From: Xylogone sp. PMI_703
Lineage: Eukaryota; Ascomycota; Leotiomycetes
Direction: 5' to 3'
DNA: 64,000 bases
Assembly (NCBI GenBank): GCA_021399445.1
Contig: JAJTUQ010000003.1
Span: 6,758,001 to 6,822,000 of the forward strand
Shown: positions 11,874 through 24,900 of the stretch, in pieces
Layout: the number at the start of each line of letters is the position of its first letter
Position numbering within the stretch: position 1 is the first letter of the stretch
Position numbers and translations under genes: made by a program
Notes under the pieces: generated by a model
The model's database searches: none
What the model was told of the DNA's origin: nothing
The model's input: the letters and a program-made list of their open reading frames with translations, nothing else

Positions 11874-13019
11874 CTATGAGTCCCTGTAGGCAGCAAGCTC
11901 CTCACTATCCCAGCTACAACCAAGTCAGTACCAATTTGAGACACATCTTAGACTAGAAACGCTCACCTGAAGAACTTGCCACTAAGCTTACTGTCACCCT
12001 CAATGGTCAACTTTGCAATAACATTCCCCGGCTGCTCTGGTCTCAATAATTTCCCCTCCTCGTCCAAGCTCCTGAATTTTATTCTATCCTCCGGATCCAT
12101 CGTCGTGCTCTCTCTAATCTCCCTCTGCATCTCCGTAGCCACAATCCCAGGTTCAATAGCTACGGTCGTAATGTCTGGTTCTTCCGCGGCAAGAGTCATG
12201 GCAAGATGATTCAAAGCTGCTTTTGACGCCCCGTACATTCCCCAGGTTATGTATCCCATGGTGGCAGCACCAGATGAGTTTAGTATGATGCGTCCTTTAG
12301 TCTTTCGTAGGTGAGGGATTGCTGGGGCAATAAATGATACCGCACTGAAGTAGTTAACATCAAAGCCTTTCCTGAAATCATCGGCCGCGCTGTCTGCTAT
12401 GCGGTTTAGGTTGCCGAGGGTGCCATGGTTGATGATTAGCCCATCTAATCTAGAGAAGGAGTCGACTGCTAGAGAAACTGCTTTCCTTCCAGCCTGTTAC
12501 TTATGTTAGTCATGAACCTGAAACTTCAGGTGCTAGGTAAGGGCTGATGAATTGAACATCAATACCAATTTATGACGAGATGAAAAGCACAATATAAAGG
12601 ACGCAACAGGATTCTACTTAAAATTTGGCCCAGAACATAAACCGGACATATTAAAAAATCACACATCATATCCGTCTTTCCCAAACCCTCACACTAAAAT
12701 TCCACACCCTCACTCACCTTTCCTTCACAATCGGGCACAAAAAACTCCAGCTCCAAATCAGAAAAACCAGGAGAACAGAAAAAACTCATTCCAAGCAGAT
12801 TAGCACACACAAAAAAGGAAAAAACCTCACCTCATCACTCGCAACATCCACAGCCAAAACCTCCACCTGTCCCGGAAACTCCTTCTTAAGCTGCACAAGC
12901 GGGCCCTCCGTCCTGGCCACAACGACCAGCTTATGGGCCCCCCGCAGCAGGTACTGCGCAATTGCAAGGCCGATCCCTCGACTGGCGCCTGTGACGATGA
13001 TGACTTTTTCCGAGGCCAT
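11874..13019 (-). CDS. SDR oxidoreductase, IRC24 / benzil-reductase type
   Basis: Three exons (13019-12831, 12493-11967, 11913-11874) splice to 251 residues. The Rossmann motif TGASRGIG is at residues 10-17, an INHG sequence replaces the usual NNAG, the catalytic Ser is in NSSG near 136, and YGASK gives Tyr150 and Lys154. The C-terminal LSGKFFSWDSEELAAY is typical of the yeast YIR036C/IRC24 group, which reduces aromatic diketones such as benzil with NADPH. The last exon is needed to supply that C-terminus. A frame that stops at 11963 merely reads into a GTGAGC donor. The first intron is 337 bp, several times longer than others in this window. The function is inferred from family membership. 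Confidence 0.87.
12494..12830 (-). other. Unusually long intron in the IRC24-type gene
   Basis: Donor GTGAGG and acceptor AACAG bracket 337 bp without an open frame in phase. Other introns in this window are mostly 38-153 bp. The interior is low in coding potential and contains A-rich and pyrimidine-rich stretches. Confidence 0.75.
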
Positions 13020-13487
13020 ATTATTCTTCCGTTAGATTTCGAGCTATTGGCGGAAGAGGGAGATTGATTAGTTGGTTGGGATAGAAAGATAAAGGAGCTG
13101 TGAGTAGAGAGAAAAAGTGAAGAATAACGAAGGGCTGTGCTAAGGGGATTTAAGTTTAACTAGAGTGGGGACGGGACAGCGCCAACAATTACCAGTTCCT
13201 CTATACGCGTATATTATTACAACGCAGATGGCGAGAGGCCTTTCTACGGAGTAGAGCGGGCCAGAAAAGTTTATCGAGTGAGAGTATCACCGAATATTTC
13301 TCCACTTAGGCAAATGTTGTAATGCAGGGTAATTATGCTTGGATATGGCTGCAGTATGGCATAATTTCGAAAGGGGCCGGTGGAAGGTACAATACTGCTG
13401 TCGGAACACAGGGTCCGATTATGGTGGTATCCAAAGAATTAATTGAATTAACTATCCTGCAGTACAATTACAGTACAGTTTACAATC
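13020..13487. other. Promoter side of the IRC24-type gene
   Basis: No gene recognised. The open frame that runs through 13322-13591 includes a perfect hairpin and is not protein-like. Confidence 0.5.
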
Positions 13488-13556
13488 GTCGGCTCGCTTC
13501 GGTTGTACGGCCTGCATTTCTAGTCATTTCCTCCCGTACAACCGAAGCGAGCCGAC
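13488..13556. repeat. Perfect 23-bp inverted repeat (hairpin)
   Basis: Arms 13488-13510 and 13534-13556 are exact reverse complements, separated by a 23-bp loop. The match continues imperfectly for a few bases outside. The arms are GC-rich relative to the surroundings and lie right at the edge of the AT-rich transposon island. It could be a small fold-back element or a transposon end. Confidence 0.85.
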
Positions 13557-14262
13557 AATTACTCTCGAAAGAGGTTCTTTTCTGTTCTTAGCGTCTTCGT
13601 GGAAAGTAGGAATTGATGTTACATTCATAAACTCCTAGGACTTCGCATTCTAATTATTAATTCGAGCTAAACATAATGTTGTTTGCCTATGGCACAGTAT
13701 AGCTTTGTCATAATTTATATACTTTTTGCCTTATAATTGTATCATATTATATATCATCCTATACATCATTTTCTCATATTCTCAGTACTCGAACTACAAT
13801 TATAAAACCTACTAGTGTCAAGTCATAAGTTACATATTATGTCTTTAAGATAACTATAAACTATTTTCTTACTCAATATAGCTGCTTATCTAGTAACTTG
13901 TGCTACAAGACAGCAAAGTAAAGCCGTCGTCAAATATCTCCTCGCTGTTAAAGCCAAAGTCCATACAGTAATATGTAATCTTCTGAAAGAAACAGCATAT
14001 TAACTAAAGAACGATAAAGTTATACTCTTTAAAAGGAATAATGATGCCTTCGATATTTTCTATAATACTACAAAAGAGTGTAAAGGTCTTTACTTAAACC
14101 TTTAATCCTTAATCATAGATCTGAGCATATAATCATGTTAGACTAAAAATATCGTACAAACATATAAAGAGGCTAAAGTGAATATGATTATATTATCTAT
14201 AGCATTTTTTGCTAGTTCTAAGTATAAGTAAGATAATATAGAAAAAAACAATAACAACATAT
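13557..14262. other. AT-rich border of the transposon island
   Basis: Base composition drops sharply in G+C here. A plus-strand stretch around 13905-14105 reads as a plausible but broken protein (several in-frame stops) without a family I recognise. It is probably an old mobile-element relic. Confidence 0.4.
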
Positions 14263-15299
14263 TGTAACGTTCCTACAAGGGTTTGGGGTTATCTATCACT
14301 CAAATGATAGATAAAGGTAAAAGGCAAGAGAATATCTTCACAAGGCTTAAAGTCGTTATTATGAAATGCAGGTATACTGTAAATCAATTGAGTTGAGCAC
14401 GAAGCTCCTATCTACTGTGAGTTTTATCTACTTATATAAAGAATGAATTTCCTCCGAATCCCATTGATCTCATCGATCCTTCTGGGATCTAACGTAATTC
14501 CCGGACACTCGGATCACCCTGACACTCGGATCAGTGAAATTTACCGCAAAATTGAACAAAATGACCCCCTAACAAACTCAACCATTGTATTATTATATAT
14601 TGCCAAATGTTGTTATTTAACTATTTGCTTACTGTATAATAGTTGTACAAACTCTGAGGTTATTAATATTTTGTGGTTTATCCTGTACAACAAAATTGTC
14701 ATAATTTTATGGCCTTGAGTCATCTTTAACAATATTACAAATATTTGGAAAACTGAAGATCTTTATATTTGATGATCTATTGTAATAACTAGTTATCTGC
14801 CAAAATATCATGTTGTAAAGATATATGGTTGTTGAGTTTGCTAGGGGGTCATTTGGTTCAATTTTGTGGTAAATTTCACTGATCCGAGTGTCAGGGTGAT
14901 CCGAGTGTCCGGGAATTACGTTATAGGATTCATGGGATCTGCTTATCTAATCCAAGTACTTACTTAACTGTTAGTACTAACTTTTTGCATATACAAGTAA
15001 ATCATTAACATAAACAGAAAAATAGTACTATTTCTCCGATAATACTATTATCTAATTAGTATAACCAAAGGATTAATATTATAATTCTAATAATATTATC
15101 TTTTAGCTTATACAACCCTTTTTATAGTATTAATGTTAAACTTGTATTATCTTTTCGCTAATACTAATAATACAATAATACTAATAATACTATAACCAGG
15201 ATTTTGATAACTGTCTTATCTTATACTTATTTAACTAAAACAATGGTTATAAAAGCTCTGTACTTAAGTTATTTGTCACAACCCTGTGAGATTATGACA
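14263..15299 (-). repeat. LTR of element A (3' LTR), split by a MITE
   Basis: Without the 430-bp MITE and its TA duplicate this LTR is 605 bp, exactly the length of its partner at 21357-21961. In element orientation it starts TGTCATAATC and ends CGTTACA. Confidence 0.9.
14492..14921. mobile_element. Tc1/mariner-pogo type MITE with about 95-bp TIRs
   Basis: The ends read ACGTAATTCCCGGACACTCG and its reverse complement. The terminal inverted repeats stay nearly identical for about 95 bp with three or four mismatches. TA flanks both ends (14490-14491 and 14922-14923), the target duplication of Tc1/mariner and pogo/Fot1 elements. GACACTCGGATCA occurs twice in tandem inside each TIR. The interior is AT-rich and non-coding; the 91-codon frame across it is an artefact. 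It is inserted in the LTR of element A, and other LTR copies lack it. Confidence 0.92.
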
Positions 15300-15459
15300 T
15301 TATCCCCTTCTTAACTTAGCTTCGTCTTAAAACTTATAATTAAGACATAAAAATTCTTGTAACAATCTAATTCTTCCTTCCTTTCTACCATACCCCTTAA
15401 GTATAATCTTGAACAGAGTTATAACGAAGTAATATAAAAGAGAAAAAAGGAAGCTTGTC

Positions 15460-15995
15460 CTGAGCTGATTTCAAGAGTCCAAACTTCTAGTGTTAAAATA
15501 TCTTTTTGTAATCATTGTAAAAAGAAGAAACTGATATGTTTCATAACTTCGGATTCTTTACAGTACAAAGAATATATCAAGGCTGGGAATAGCACAAAGT
15601 GTAATATTCATGGTCTTTCTTCAGCGGACTAGGAGGCCTTAACAACTAAAGAACAGAAACTTTCTCAAAAGTGGGAAAAGACCCAGAAAAAGGTTTTAAA
15701 GACATAGGCAAAATTGCTAAAGTTAAACTGTTAGAGGGAACAGTTTCGCTTTTAAACTACAGAGATGTTATATCATGGTTTAAAGAGCATAGACAAGCTA
15801 GATGCTGTTGAGGAGAAAGAAAGGCTCGAGAAAGAGAAAGAAAAGGAAATACTATAACAATCGGAAACTACTCAACCAGCAAAGGCTGGGCTTTTCGAGG
15901 CCTTCCCCTCTGATACTGATTTCTTTGTTTATACTAATATTCTGTTTGATCCGTCCTAGCTTACTTTGTCTATTCGTACTCCTCCAGGAGCTCAT
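15460..15995 (+). pseudogene. Antisense ORF of element A (Cys-rich, coiled-coil protein)
   Basis: Opposite to gag-pol, between pol and the 3' LTR, one plus-strand frame runs from at least 15507 to about 15992 with stop codons but no frameshift. It starts with C-x2-C-x6-C (CNHCKKKKLIC), then a further Cys, a Lys/Glu-rich helical stretch with LKSIDKLDAVEEKERLEKEK, and a Phe/Asp-rich tail (FEAFPSDTDFFVYTN). Several stops lie where CAA, CAG or TGG would be expected, fitting C to T change. Related frames occur in elements C, D and E. The function is unknown. The Cys spacing suggests metal binding. Confidence 0.65.
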
Positions 15996-18249
15996 TAGAG
16001 TTGATAAGGTATTCCTCTGGTTCTTAAGTATTTAACTATTTATATTCTTCTCTGACCAAGTATTATTTCTTATTCTTTATTAACTTATCGTCTAGGATTT
16101 CTTCTACTTCCTATTCCATGTTTAGATCTTATTCTAACTCTAAGTCTAGAGTTAACAATAATCCAAGTAATACTTTTTTTAGTATAACTACATGAAATAC
16201 TGAGTATATTTACATAATATTAAGGAGTTTTAGTTTATATATCAGATTTCTTAGTTTCTTTTTAATTTTATATAAGTCAATCTTTTTCCAGTCTAATTTA
16301 TTACTTAATCTTGTTGTTTTAATAAATCTATAGATAATATAAACTTTATTTTTTTCTTCAAGTTTAAGTTCTATATTATACTTTTGATTATAGTATTTCT
16401 TTATGCATTTTTGTATGAATTTAATGTTGTACTTTAAGTGATTATGAATTTTCTCTAATTTATCTGTTTACTGTTCAGTTATCTTAGAAATATTTCTTAT
16501 TTCCGCTTTTATAAAGTGGGTTTAAGCTTTGTAGCCATAATTCACAAAGAAAGGTATAACTTTAGTAGTTTCACTTTTTGTATTATTATACACTAGTTGT
16601 ACTATTAGTAAGAGATTTTTCCAATTTGACTACTTATAATCTATATAACAACGAAGATAAATTCTTATAATCTGGTTAACTCATTTGATTTGATTGTTTG
16701 TCTGAGTTTATCTCTTTATAATAATTTTTCTTTTAATACTTAATCTCTTACAGATTACTTCCCAGAATTTTGACATAAAGAGTTTATTTCTGTCCGAAAT
16801 AATTTTTACAAAGATATTATAGTCTGTTATAACCCTGGAAATCATGATTTCCGCTAAATTTTCAGTCGTCTATATTTCTTTCTATAACAACATAATAAAG
16901 TACTTTGTAAGTCTATTAACTATAATGAAGATTAAGTCATAATAATCTTCATCCAGTCCATTAGTACTTCTTGATAAGAGTAATCTTGTGATAAAATCCC
17001 ATGAAATAGAAATCCAAGGCTTTTCTAGTATCTGAAAAGGTATTAATTATTTTATAAGCTTTTTCCTTGATATTCTAGTCCTGTAACAAACATTATAATT
17101 ATTGATGACCTTAATAACTTCTTACTAAAGTTTAAAGATAAAAAATTCCTGCTATAATTTATTCTTGGTTTTTATAATTCCTTAATAATCGTACATAAAT
17201 AATTTATGTTGTTTCTTTACAAACTCCTGGGTAATTACTAATAAGATAAATATTTTCTTATTTTTTAACCAAATACCTAAGAATTCCTGATCTTCGAGTT
17301 AACCAACTTCGGGATCTTTAGAGATTTCTTTCTTTTTTATAGTAATTAACTTAATCCTTTTTAACTATTCTTCATCAATAACTTATATGATCATTAATAC
17401 CTATATATAATTAAAGCATAAAGTATCACCTTCTTTCTTAAACATAATAAATTCTTGTTTAGAATTTTTTTCTATATAGTCTGGTCATCTGTTCAAAGTA
17501 TTAACTTTAACATTCTCTGATCTTTGGACATAACAAATCCTGAAATTATATTATATTAACATTTTATACTAATATACTTATTTACTATTAAAATCTTTAA
17601 TGATTATAAAAGTTATTAAATTCTTATAGTCTAATAAAATCTCGAATAAATATTTAATATTACATAAGTAAACCTTTTAATACTTACAATAATCTACAAT
17701 GGCCAAAAGTTCTTTCTTGTAAATATCATAATTTAATTTTATTAAAATAAACTTTCGAAAATGAAAAGCCATCAGCCTCTAATGTCCTTTGTCATCCTTT
17801 TGTGACAAGACTCCATTTAACATTTTACCTAAGGTATCTGTTTCCAGTAAGTATAATTTCTCAAGATCAGCATAAACTAATATTCAGTCTTCGTCGAACT
17901 AATTTTTAACCTCTTAGAAAACTCTTTTTTACTTTTCTTCCTAAACAAAAAATATATCTTTCTTCGTTAATTCTGTCAACAAACTAACTATTTTCGAATA
18001 AACTATCATATAACATCTATAGTAATTAGTAAGTCCATTAAACTGTTAGACTTCCTTAACCATCTTTAGAGTAAACCATTCTTTAATAACTTTTATCTTC
18101 TCTGGGTCTATTCAGAATCTTTTGTCTGAAACTATTTTACCTAGGAATTTCACTTCTATCACATTAAACTGACACTTAACCAGTTTATACTTTATGTCAT
18201 TATTGATCAATGCCTTAAGTATAGTATAAATATACTATTTATATTCTTT

Positions 18250-18310
18250 CAACATCTTAGAATAAATCAAGATATCATCTAAATACATTATTATAAAACA
18301 ATCCAAATAT
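18250..18310 (-). pseudogene. Reverse transcriptase active-site region, element A
   Basis: The minus strand reads FIIMYLDDILIYSKMLKEYK before a stop. YLDD (18285-18274) is the polymerase metal-binding motif of Ty3/gypsy reverse transcriptases and is unmutated here, unlike the other copies. Confidence 0.8.
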
Positions 18311-20757
18311 AATCTCAAAATTATATTACTCATTTTCTACATAATTACCAATACATTTGTCAGACCAAAAAGTATAACTAATAATTCATAAAGTCCATAT
18401 TTAGTTCAAATAACAGTATATTACTTATGTCTTTTTTTGATCCTTATCAAGTTAAATCCTGTAGCAAAATCTAATTTCGTGAAATATCTGGCTCTAATGA
18501 GTATATCTTGTATACTATTAATATAAAGTAATAAATATCTGTTTTTTATAGTTTTGCTATTTAAATTTTTGTAATCTCTACATAATCTTCCTCAGGGGTT
18601 ATCTGGCTTTGATATTCATATTAATAGTATTTCTCACGAAAAATTCGACTTTTTATAAAAACTTTTCATAATCTGTTCATTTAGTCATTTTCTTAAGATC
18701 TCATCCTTGACAAGATTTATTCCATAAATAAGTTTATATAAAAAAGTTATACTTTCTTGAAGAATAATTTTATGATTTTATTCTTTATATAAGGGTAAAG
18801 TTATGTCTTTCGGTTGTAAAGTGAATAACTTATGATAGTCTTGATATTCTTCCGGGAGAATGTTTAGTTTATTCTAGAAGTTATTTTGAATAAGTTTAAT
18901 AACAAAAATATTTTGTATAAATTATTCTTTTGGTCTAATGTTATAATAACATTTAAATATTAATTTCTTTATTTTCTAGTTAATGTTTAAGTTATAGAAT
19001 TCTAACCAAGATTATCTTAGGATAATATTTTTTTTTCTAAGGAAAGAAACTTTAAACCGGATTTGTTCTTGGTAGTTTTCAATCTTTATAGTAAGGAGTT
19101 TAATTTTTGTGAATATTCTTTCTTTTGTTAATAAGTTATTAATTATTCATAAGGATTAATTATAGACTTTAGTCTATGTGTTTATCATTTTAGTGGTTTA
19201 TGGCAAGATTAAGTTAACCTGGCTTCCCGAATTTACTAAAACTTTAAGGTTTTTATTACTAAACTTAATATTTAACCAGATAACTTTTCCTTTACTAGTC
19301 ATAAACATATCAAAGGCAAATTCTGTATTGAATTTCTTTTCTCGAGTTGTCTGAGGTGATATTTTCTTTGCTCTAGGCTTTCTCAGGTTAAACAGGTTAT
19401 TGATATACTTTTTAAAGAATGTCTATTCATCATTAAACTCATAATAATGGCTTATCTTATAATTATAACATTATTTTCAATACTTTATATAGAAAATTGT
19501 TTTTCGACATATTTCTTTCTTGGCTTAGTACATCTTTTCTTGATCTTCATGATATATAATTTAAGTATAAAAATCTTGTCAGAGTAGTTATATATTTTCT
19601 CCCAGGGAATAAAATACTGGGTTATTGTAGTATAGTTCACTGATAACAATTTTTTCGAAGTTAGATTATATGACTTTAATTATTATTCTTAATTTCTATA
19701 CTTTATACTAAAAAAGCCTATCTTACTAAAGTAGTATATCCCAAAGGATATTTCTTTCAACTAATTTTCAGGTTTTTATACAACTTCCTTTAAGGTGAAA
19801 AGCTATTCTAACCAATATTATTCTTTCACTTACTTGTAATTCATTTGTTTGGTAAAGTTAGGCGATAAAATCTTCTTGTTTTATGTAGTTAGAGAGTTCA
19901 GAACCCCAGAAGATTTTCTGGAAAGATTTCTCTGTCATTCTTTAGTTAGATTCTAATGCTTTAGGTATTGTATATAAAGAATATACTGGTGAAATTCTAG
20001 TATATCCCTTTCTTTTCGGGGATTCTTAGTCAACTTGATGGAAACTATCCTGAAATTCTTCATAGATCATTGGGTTCTTCCCCAACTTATCCTGTGAGGA
20101 ACAGGTCCAGCAAGTTAATAATGTCCTAATATTCTCCTAGAGAGAAGTTGTCGGGATTAATAATTTCCAAGCCTTATTTCTTCATTTCCTCCACGGCAAA
20201 TACTAATATGTTTAACTCATTGACAGTTGGAGAGAAGACTCTTAAAGACATCATACTCCTCGCTTCATGATAAACATCTTCAGTAAAGTCTTCTGTTGGA
20301 AAAGCTCGAAGGATTTAGTCCACTGACTAATCTTTAACATCTTCAGAGATATAATCTGAGTCGTCAGAGTCTAAGAACAAATTCTCCGCTAAACTGTCTG
20401 AGTATACTATCGATATGATCTTGACTTCTTTGGACTTTCCTTTGTCCTTGTCATTATACTCTGAGGCCCTGTGTTCTGCCTAGCTATACCTGAAGTAAAG
20501 GTTTTTCTCTCTTTGTTCTTTATATTATTCAGGAGTAAGATCGAACTTCTTCTTTTTTTTTTCTTTGATGTTCGATTTCCTGTTCTTCTTGCTTTCCGTA
20601 AGTATTTTTATATCTACTGTTTCTTTTTTCTTATAAGATCCTTTATACTCTTTTTGTCGGAGAAAGCTTTTTTTTCTAGCTTATGTTCATAATGTTAATT
20701 ATCAAACTGAATAACTTTATAGATCATATTACTCAAGGTCTTAAGCCTTTCGTCGAG

Positions 20758-20988
20758 TCAGGTAATATCGTCCTTTACTTCTTCTTTGAGATTATTGTAA
20801 AAAGTATTCTTCAAGTTTTCATCGTTATAGATCGTAAGGACAGTATATCTTCTGAATTCTGCTGTATGGTGGGAGGCCGAGCCCTTTTGTCGGATACTGT
20901 GTACTTTTCTTTTAGTATTAGCTACTTTATTAATATCACCGAAGACAGGCGTAACCTTTTTCCAAAAATCTTCAACAGACTTAAACAA
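20758..20988 (-). pseudogene. Gag fragment of element A
   Basis: A 76-codon open piece of a retrotransposon capsid domain, with FWKKVTPVFGDINKVA and later FRRYTVLTIYNDENLKNTFY. The second half matches the conserved helix region in which gag proteins of this group have a tyrosine-rich 'F...Y.GL' segment. Neighbouring parts continue in the same orientation but are interrupted by stops. Confidence 0.7.
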
Positions 20989-21356
20989 TTGTTTTGTGGA
21001 GGCTTAATAATGGGTCTTGTTTGTCGTGGATAAATAGTTTTCAAGGTAAAGTCTTATCTAATCGAAGGCAGTTCTTTCTAGGTAAGAGGCGATCCAAAGG
21101 ATCCGGTTGACGTCGTCGGTAAACCGATCTTTATTAAAGAATAGGTATAGAGTAACTTGTATCTTGAAAACTTTGAACTTATTTCATTCACCCTTGAACC
21201 TCATGGGCAAGCCTACTTTTAGAGTTCTTTCTACTTCTTGTTCTCGTATTAGAGTGTCTCGTTCCTCCGGGTTAGGGTTGCCCTGTTCCTCCGGCTTAAG
21301 AATTAAGTCTGAAGATTCTCTGGCTATGGTATTTTTGAGTTTCAAGGTGCTTAAAG

Positions 21357-21961
21357 TGTAATGTTCTTACAAGGGTTTGGGGTTATTTATTACTCAAATG
21401 ATAAATAAAGGTAAAGAACAAGAAAATATTTTCACAAAACTTAAAGTCATTATTATAAAATGTAAATATACTATAAATCAATTGAGTTGAGTACAAAACT
21501 CTTATTTACTGTAAGTTTTATTTACTTATATAAAGAATGAATTTCCTCCAAGTCCTATTGATCTTATTAATCTTTCTGGGATCCATGGGATCCATAGGAT
21601 CTGCTTATCTAATCCAGGTATTTGCTTAACTGTTAGTACTAACTTTTTACACATACAAGCAAATCGTTAACATAAGTGGAAAGATAATATTATTTTTCTG
21701 ATAATATTATTACTTAACTAATATAACCAAAAGATTAATATTATAATTCTGATAATACTATTCTTTAACTTGTATAACCCTTTTTATAGTACTAATATTA
21801 AACTTGTATTATCTTTTTGCTAATATTAATAATATAATAATATTAATAATACTATAACCAGGACCCTGATAACTGTCTTATCTTATACTTATTTAACTAA
21901 GGCAACGGCTGTAAAGGCTCTGTACTTAAGTCACTTGTCATAACCCTGTAGGGTCGTGACA
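21357..21961 (-). repeat. LTR of element A (5' LTR)
   Basis: 605 bp, about 90% alike by eye to the left LTR, with differences mostly C/T and G/A. It is directly abutted on its right by interior pol sequence of element B. Confidence 0.88.
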
Positions 21962-24900
21962 TAACCCTGGAAATCATAATTTCTGCTAAATCCTTGGTTG
22001 TTTATATTTCCTTTTATAATAACATAATAAAGTACTTTATAAGTTTATTTATTATAATAAAGATTAAGTCATAATAATCTTTATTTAGTCTATTAATATT
22101 TTTTGATAAGAATAATCTTATGATAAAATCCCATGAAATAAAAGTCTAAGGTTTCTTTAGTATCTGAAGAAGTATTAATTGTCTTATAAGCTTTTTTCTT
22201 GATATTCTAGCTTTATGATAAATGTTATAATTATTAATGACTTTAATGACTTTCTGCTAAAGTTTGAAAATAAAGAATTCTTGTTGTAGTCTATTCTTAG
22301 TCTTAGTAATTCTTTAATAATTATATGTAAATAATTTGTGTTATTCTTTCATAAACTCTTGGGTAATTACTAGTAAGATGAATACTCTCTTGTCTTTTAG
22401 CTAAATACCTAGAAATTCTTGATCTTTAAGCTAACTGGCCTTGAGATTTTTAGAGATTTCTTTCTTTTTTGCAATAGTTAACTTAATCTTTTTTAGTTAT
22501 TCTTTGTCAATAACCTATATGATTATTAATATTTATATATAATTAAGATATAAAATATTATTTTCTTTTTTAAATATAATAAATTTTTGTTTAAAACTTC
22601 TTTTTATGTAATCTGGTTGTTTGTTCAAAGTATTAACTTTAGCATTCTCTGATCTTTGGATATAGCAAATCCTGAAATTGTATTATGTTAATGTTTTATA
22701 TTAATATACTTGTTTATTGTTAAAATTTTTAATAATCATAAAAGTTGTTAAATTTTTGTGATTTGATAAAATCTCGAATAAATATTTAATATTATATAAG
22801 TAAACTTTCTAATGTTTATAGCATTTTACAATAGCCAAGAGTTCTTTTTTGTAGATGTTATAGTTTAATTTAGCTAAAATAAACTTTCGAGAATAGAAAA
22901 CTACTAACCTTCAATGTCCTTTGTCATTCTTTTGTGATAAGACTTTACTCAATACTTTACTTAAGATGTCTGTTTCTAGTAAGTATGGTTTCTCGGGATC
23001 AGTATAGGCTAATATTTGGTCTTTATTGAACTGATTTTTAACCTTTTGGAAAGCTTTCTCTTGCTTTTCTTCTTAAACGAAAGGTGTATCTTTTTTCGTT
23101 AATTCTGTCAACAGGTCAGCTATCTTTGAGTAAGTCATCATGTAATATCTATAGTAATTAATAAATCTATTAAATTGCTGGACTTCCTTGACTATCCTTA
23201 GAGTAGGCCATTTTCTTATAACTTTTACTTTCTCTGGGTTTATTCAGAATTCTTTGTCTGAAACTATTTTACTTAGAAATTTCACTTTTGTCATGTTGAA
23301 TTAGTATTTAGTTAATTTATATTTTATATTATTATTGATTAATGTTTTAAATATAGTATGAATATATTATTTATATTTTTCTAATGTTTTAGAATAAATC
23401 AAGATATTATCTAAATATATTATTACAAAATGATCCAAATATAATCTCAAAATTGTATTATTTACTTTTTATATAATTGTTAGTATATTCGTCAGACTAA
23501 AAAGCATAACTAATAGTTTATAAAGTCTATATTTAGTTCGAATAACAATATATTACTTATGTTTCTCCTTAATCCTTATCAAGTTAAACTTTGTAATAAA
23601 GTTTAATTTCGTAAAATATTTTATTCTAATAAATATATCTTGTATATTATTAATACAAAGTAATAAGTATTTGTTTTTTATGGTTTTGCTGTTTAAATTT
23701 CTATAATCTTTATATAGTCTTCCTTAAGGGTCATTTAGCTTTAGTACTTATATTAATGATATTTTTTACGAAGAACTTGACTTTTTATAAAAACTCTTTA
23801 CAGTTTGCTTATCTAGTCATTTCTTCAGGATCTTATCTCTGGCAAGATTTATTCTATAAATAAGTCCGTAAGAAAGTGTTATACTTTCCTGGAGAATAAT
23901 TTCGTGGTTTTAGTCTTTATATGAAAACAAAGTTATATTCTTTGGTCACAGAATGAACAGTTTATGATAGTCTTAGTATTCTTCTGGGAGAACGTCCAGT
24001 TTATTCTAAAAGTTATTTTGAGTAAGTTTAATAATAAAAATATTTTGTGCAGGTTATTCTTTTGGTCTAATACTGTAGTAACATTTAAATATTAATTTCT
24101 TTATTTTCCAGTTAATGTTTAAGTCATAGAATTTTAACTAAGGTTATCTTAGGATAATATCTTCCTTTTTAAGGGAGAAAACCTTAAACTAGATTTGTTC
24201 TTGGTGGTTTCTAATCCTTATAATAAAAAGTTTAGTTCTGGTGAATATTCCTTTTTTTATTAATAAGCTGTTGGTTATTCATAAAGACTGATTATAGACT
24301 TCAGTCTGTACGTTTATCATTTTAGTGGCTTATGGCGAGATTAGGTTAATCTGGCTTCCCGAATCCACTAAAGCCTTAAGGTTTCCGTTGCCGAACTTAA
24401 CATCTAGGCGGATAGCTTCTCTTTCCTCTGCCATGAATATGTTTGATGTGAATTTTATGTTGAATTCTTCTTCTTGGGTTAGCTGTAGCAGAGCCTGCCT
24501 CTTGGGCTTGTCTGTGTTGAATAGGTTATTGACATATCTCTTAGGAAGTATTCACTTGTCGTTAAATTTATAATAATAACTTATCTTATAGCTATAACGA
24601 TATTTTCGTTGTTCAGTATAGAACATTGTTTCTCGACATATTTCTTTCTTAGCCCAGTATATGTTTTCTTTGTCCTCGTGGTATATAACCCATGTGGAGG
24701 AGTCTTATTTAGGTAATCATAAGTTTTCTCCTAAGGAATAAGGCACTGGGTCATTATGGTATAAACTGTTGATGGCGATTTTTTCAAAGTTAGTCTACGT
24801 GATCTTAATTATTGCTCTTAACTTCTATATTCCATACTGGAGAAGTCTGTCTCACTAAAATAATATATCTCAAAAGATATTTTTTTCGATTAATTTTTAT

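Larger units (their letters stand above)
14263..21961 (-). mobile_element. Ty3/gypsy LTR retrotransposon, element A (RIP-degraded)
   Basis: LTRs at 14263-15299 (interrupted by a MITE) and 21357-21961 (605 bp) bound the element. Both begin TGTAA and end GACA on the plus strand. The coding strand is minus. A gag fragment (FWKKVTPVFGDINKVA and following residues) is at 20988-20758. The reverse transcriptase active-site region reads YLDDILIYSKML at about 18285-18250, so the catalytic aspartate pair survives in this copy although stops surround it. Nearly all frames are broken by TAA and TAG, as RIP would produce. Flanking 5-mers (CATAT and TAACC) do not match, so at least one end has been rearranged. 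On its right the sequence runs straight into the interior of element B. Confidence 0.88.

Noticed and set aside
14443..14718. 91-codon plus-strand frame
   Set aside because: Spans the LTR edge and the MITE; composition and position mark it as non-coding.
20471..21361. Plus-strand Phe-rich frames in 20.4-21.4 kb
   Set aside because: Antisense shadows of gag; the hydrophobic runs come from AT-rich sequence.
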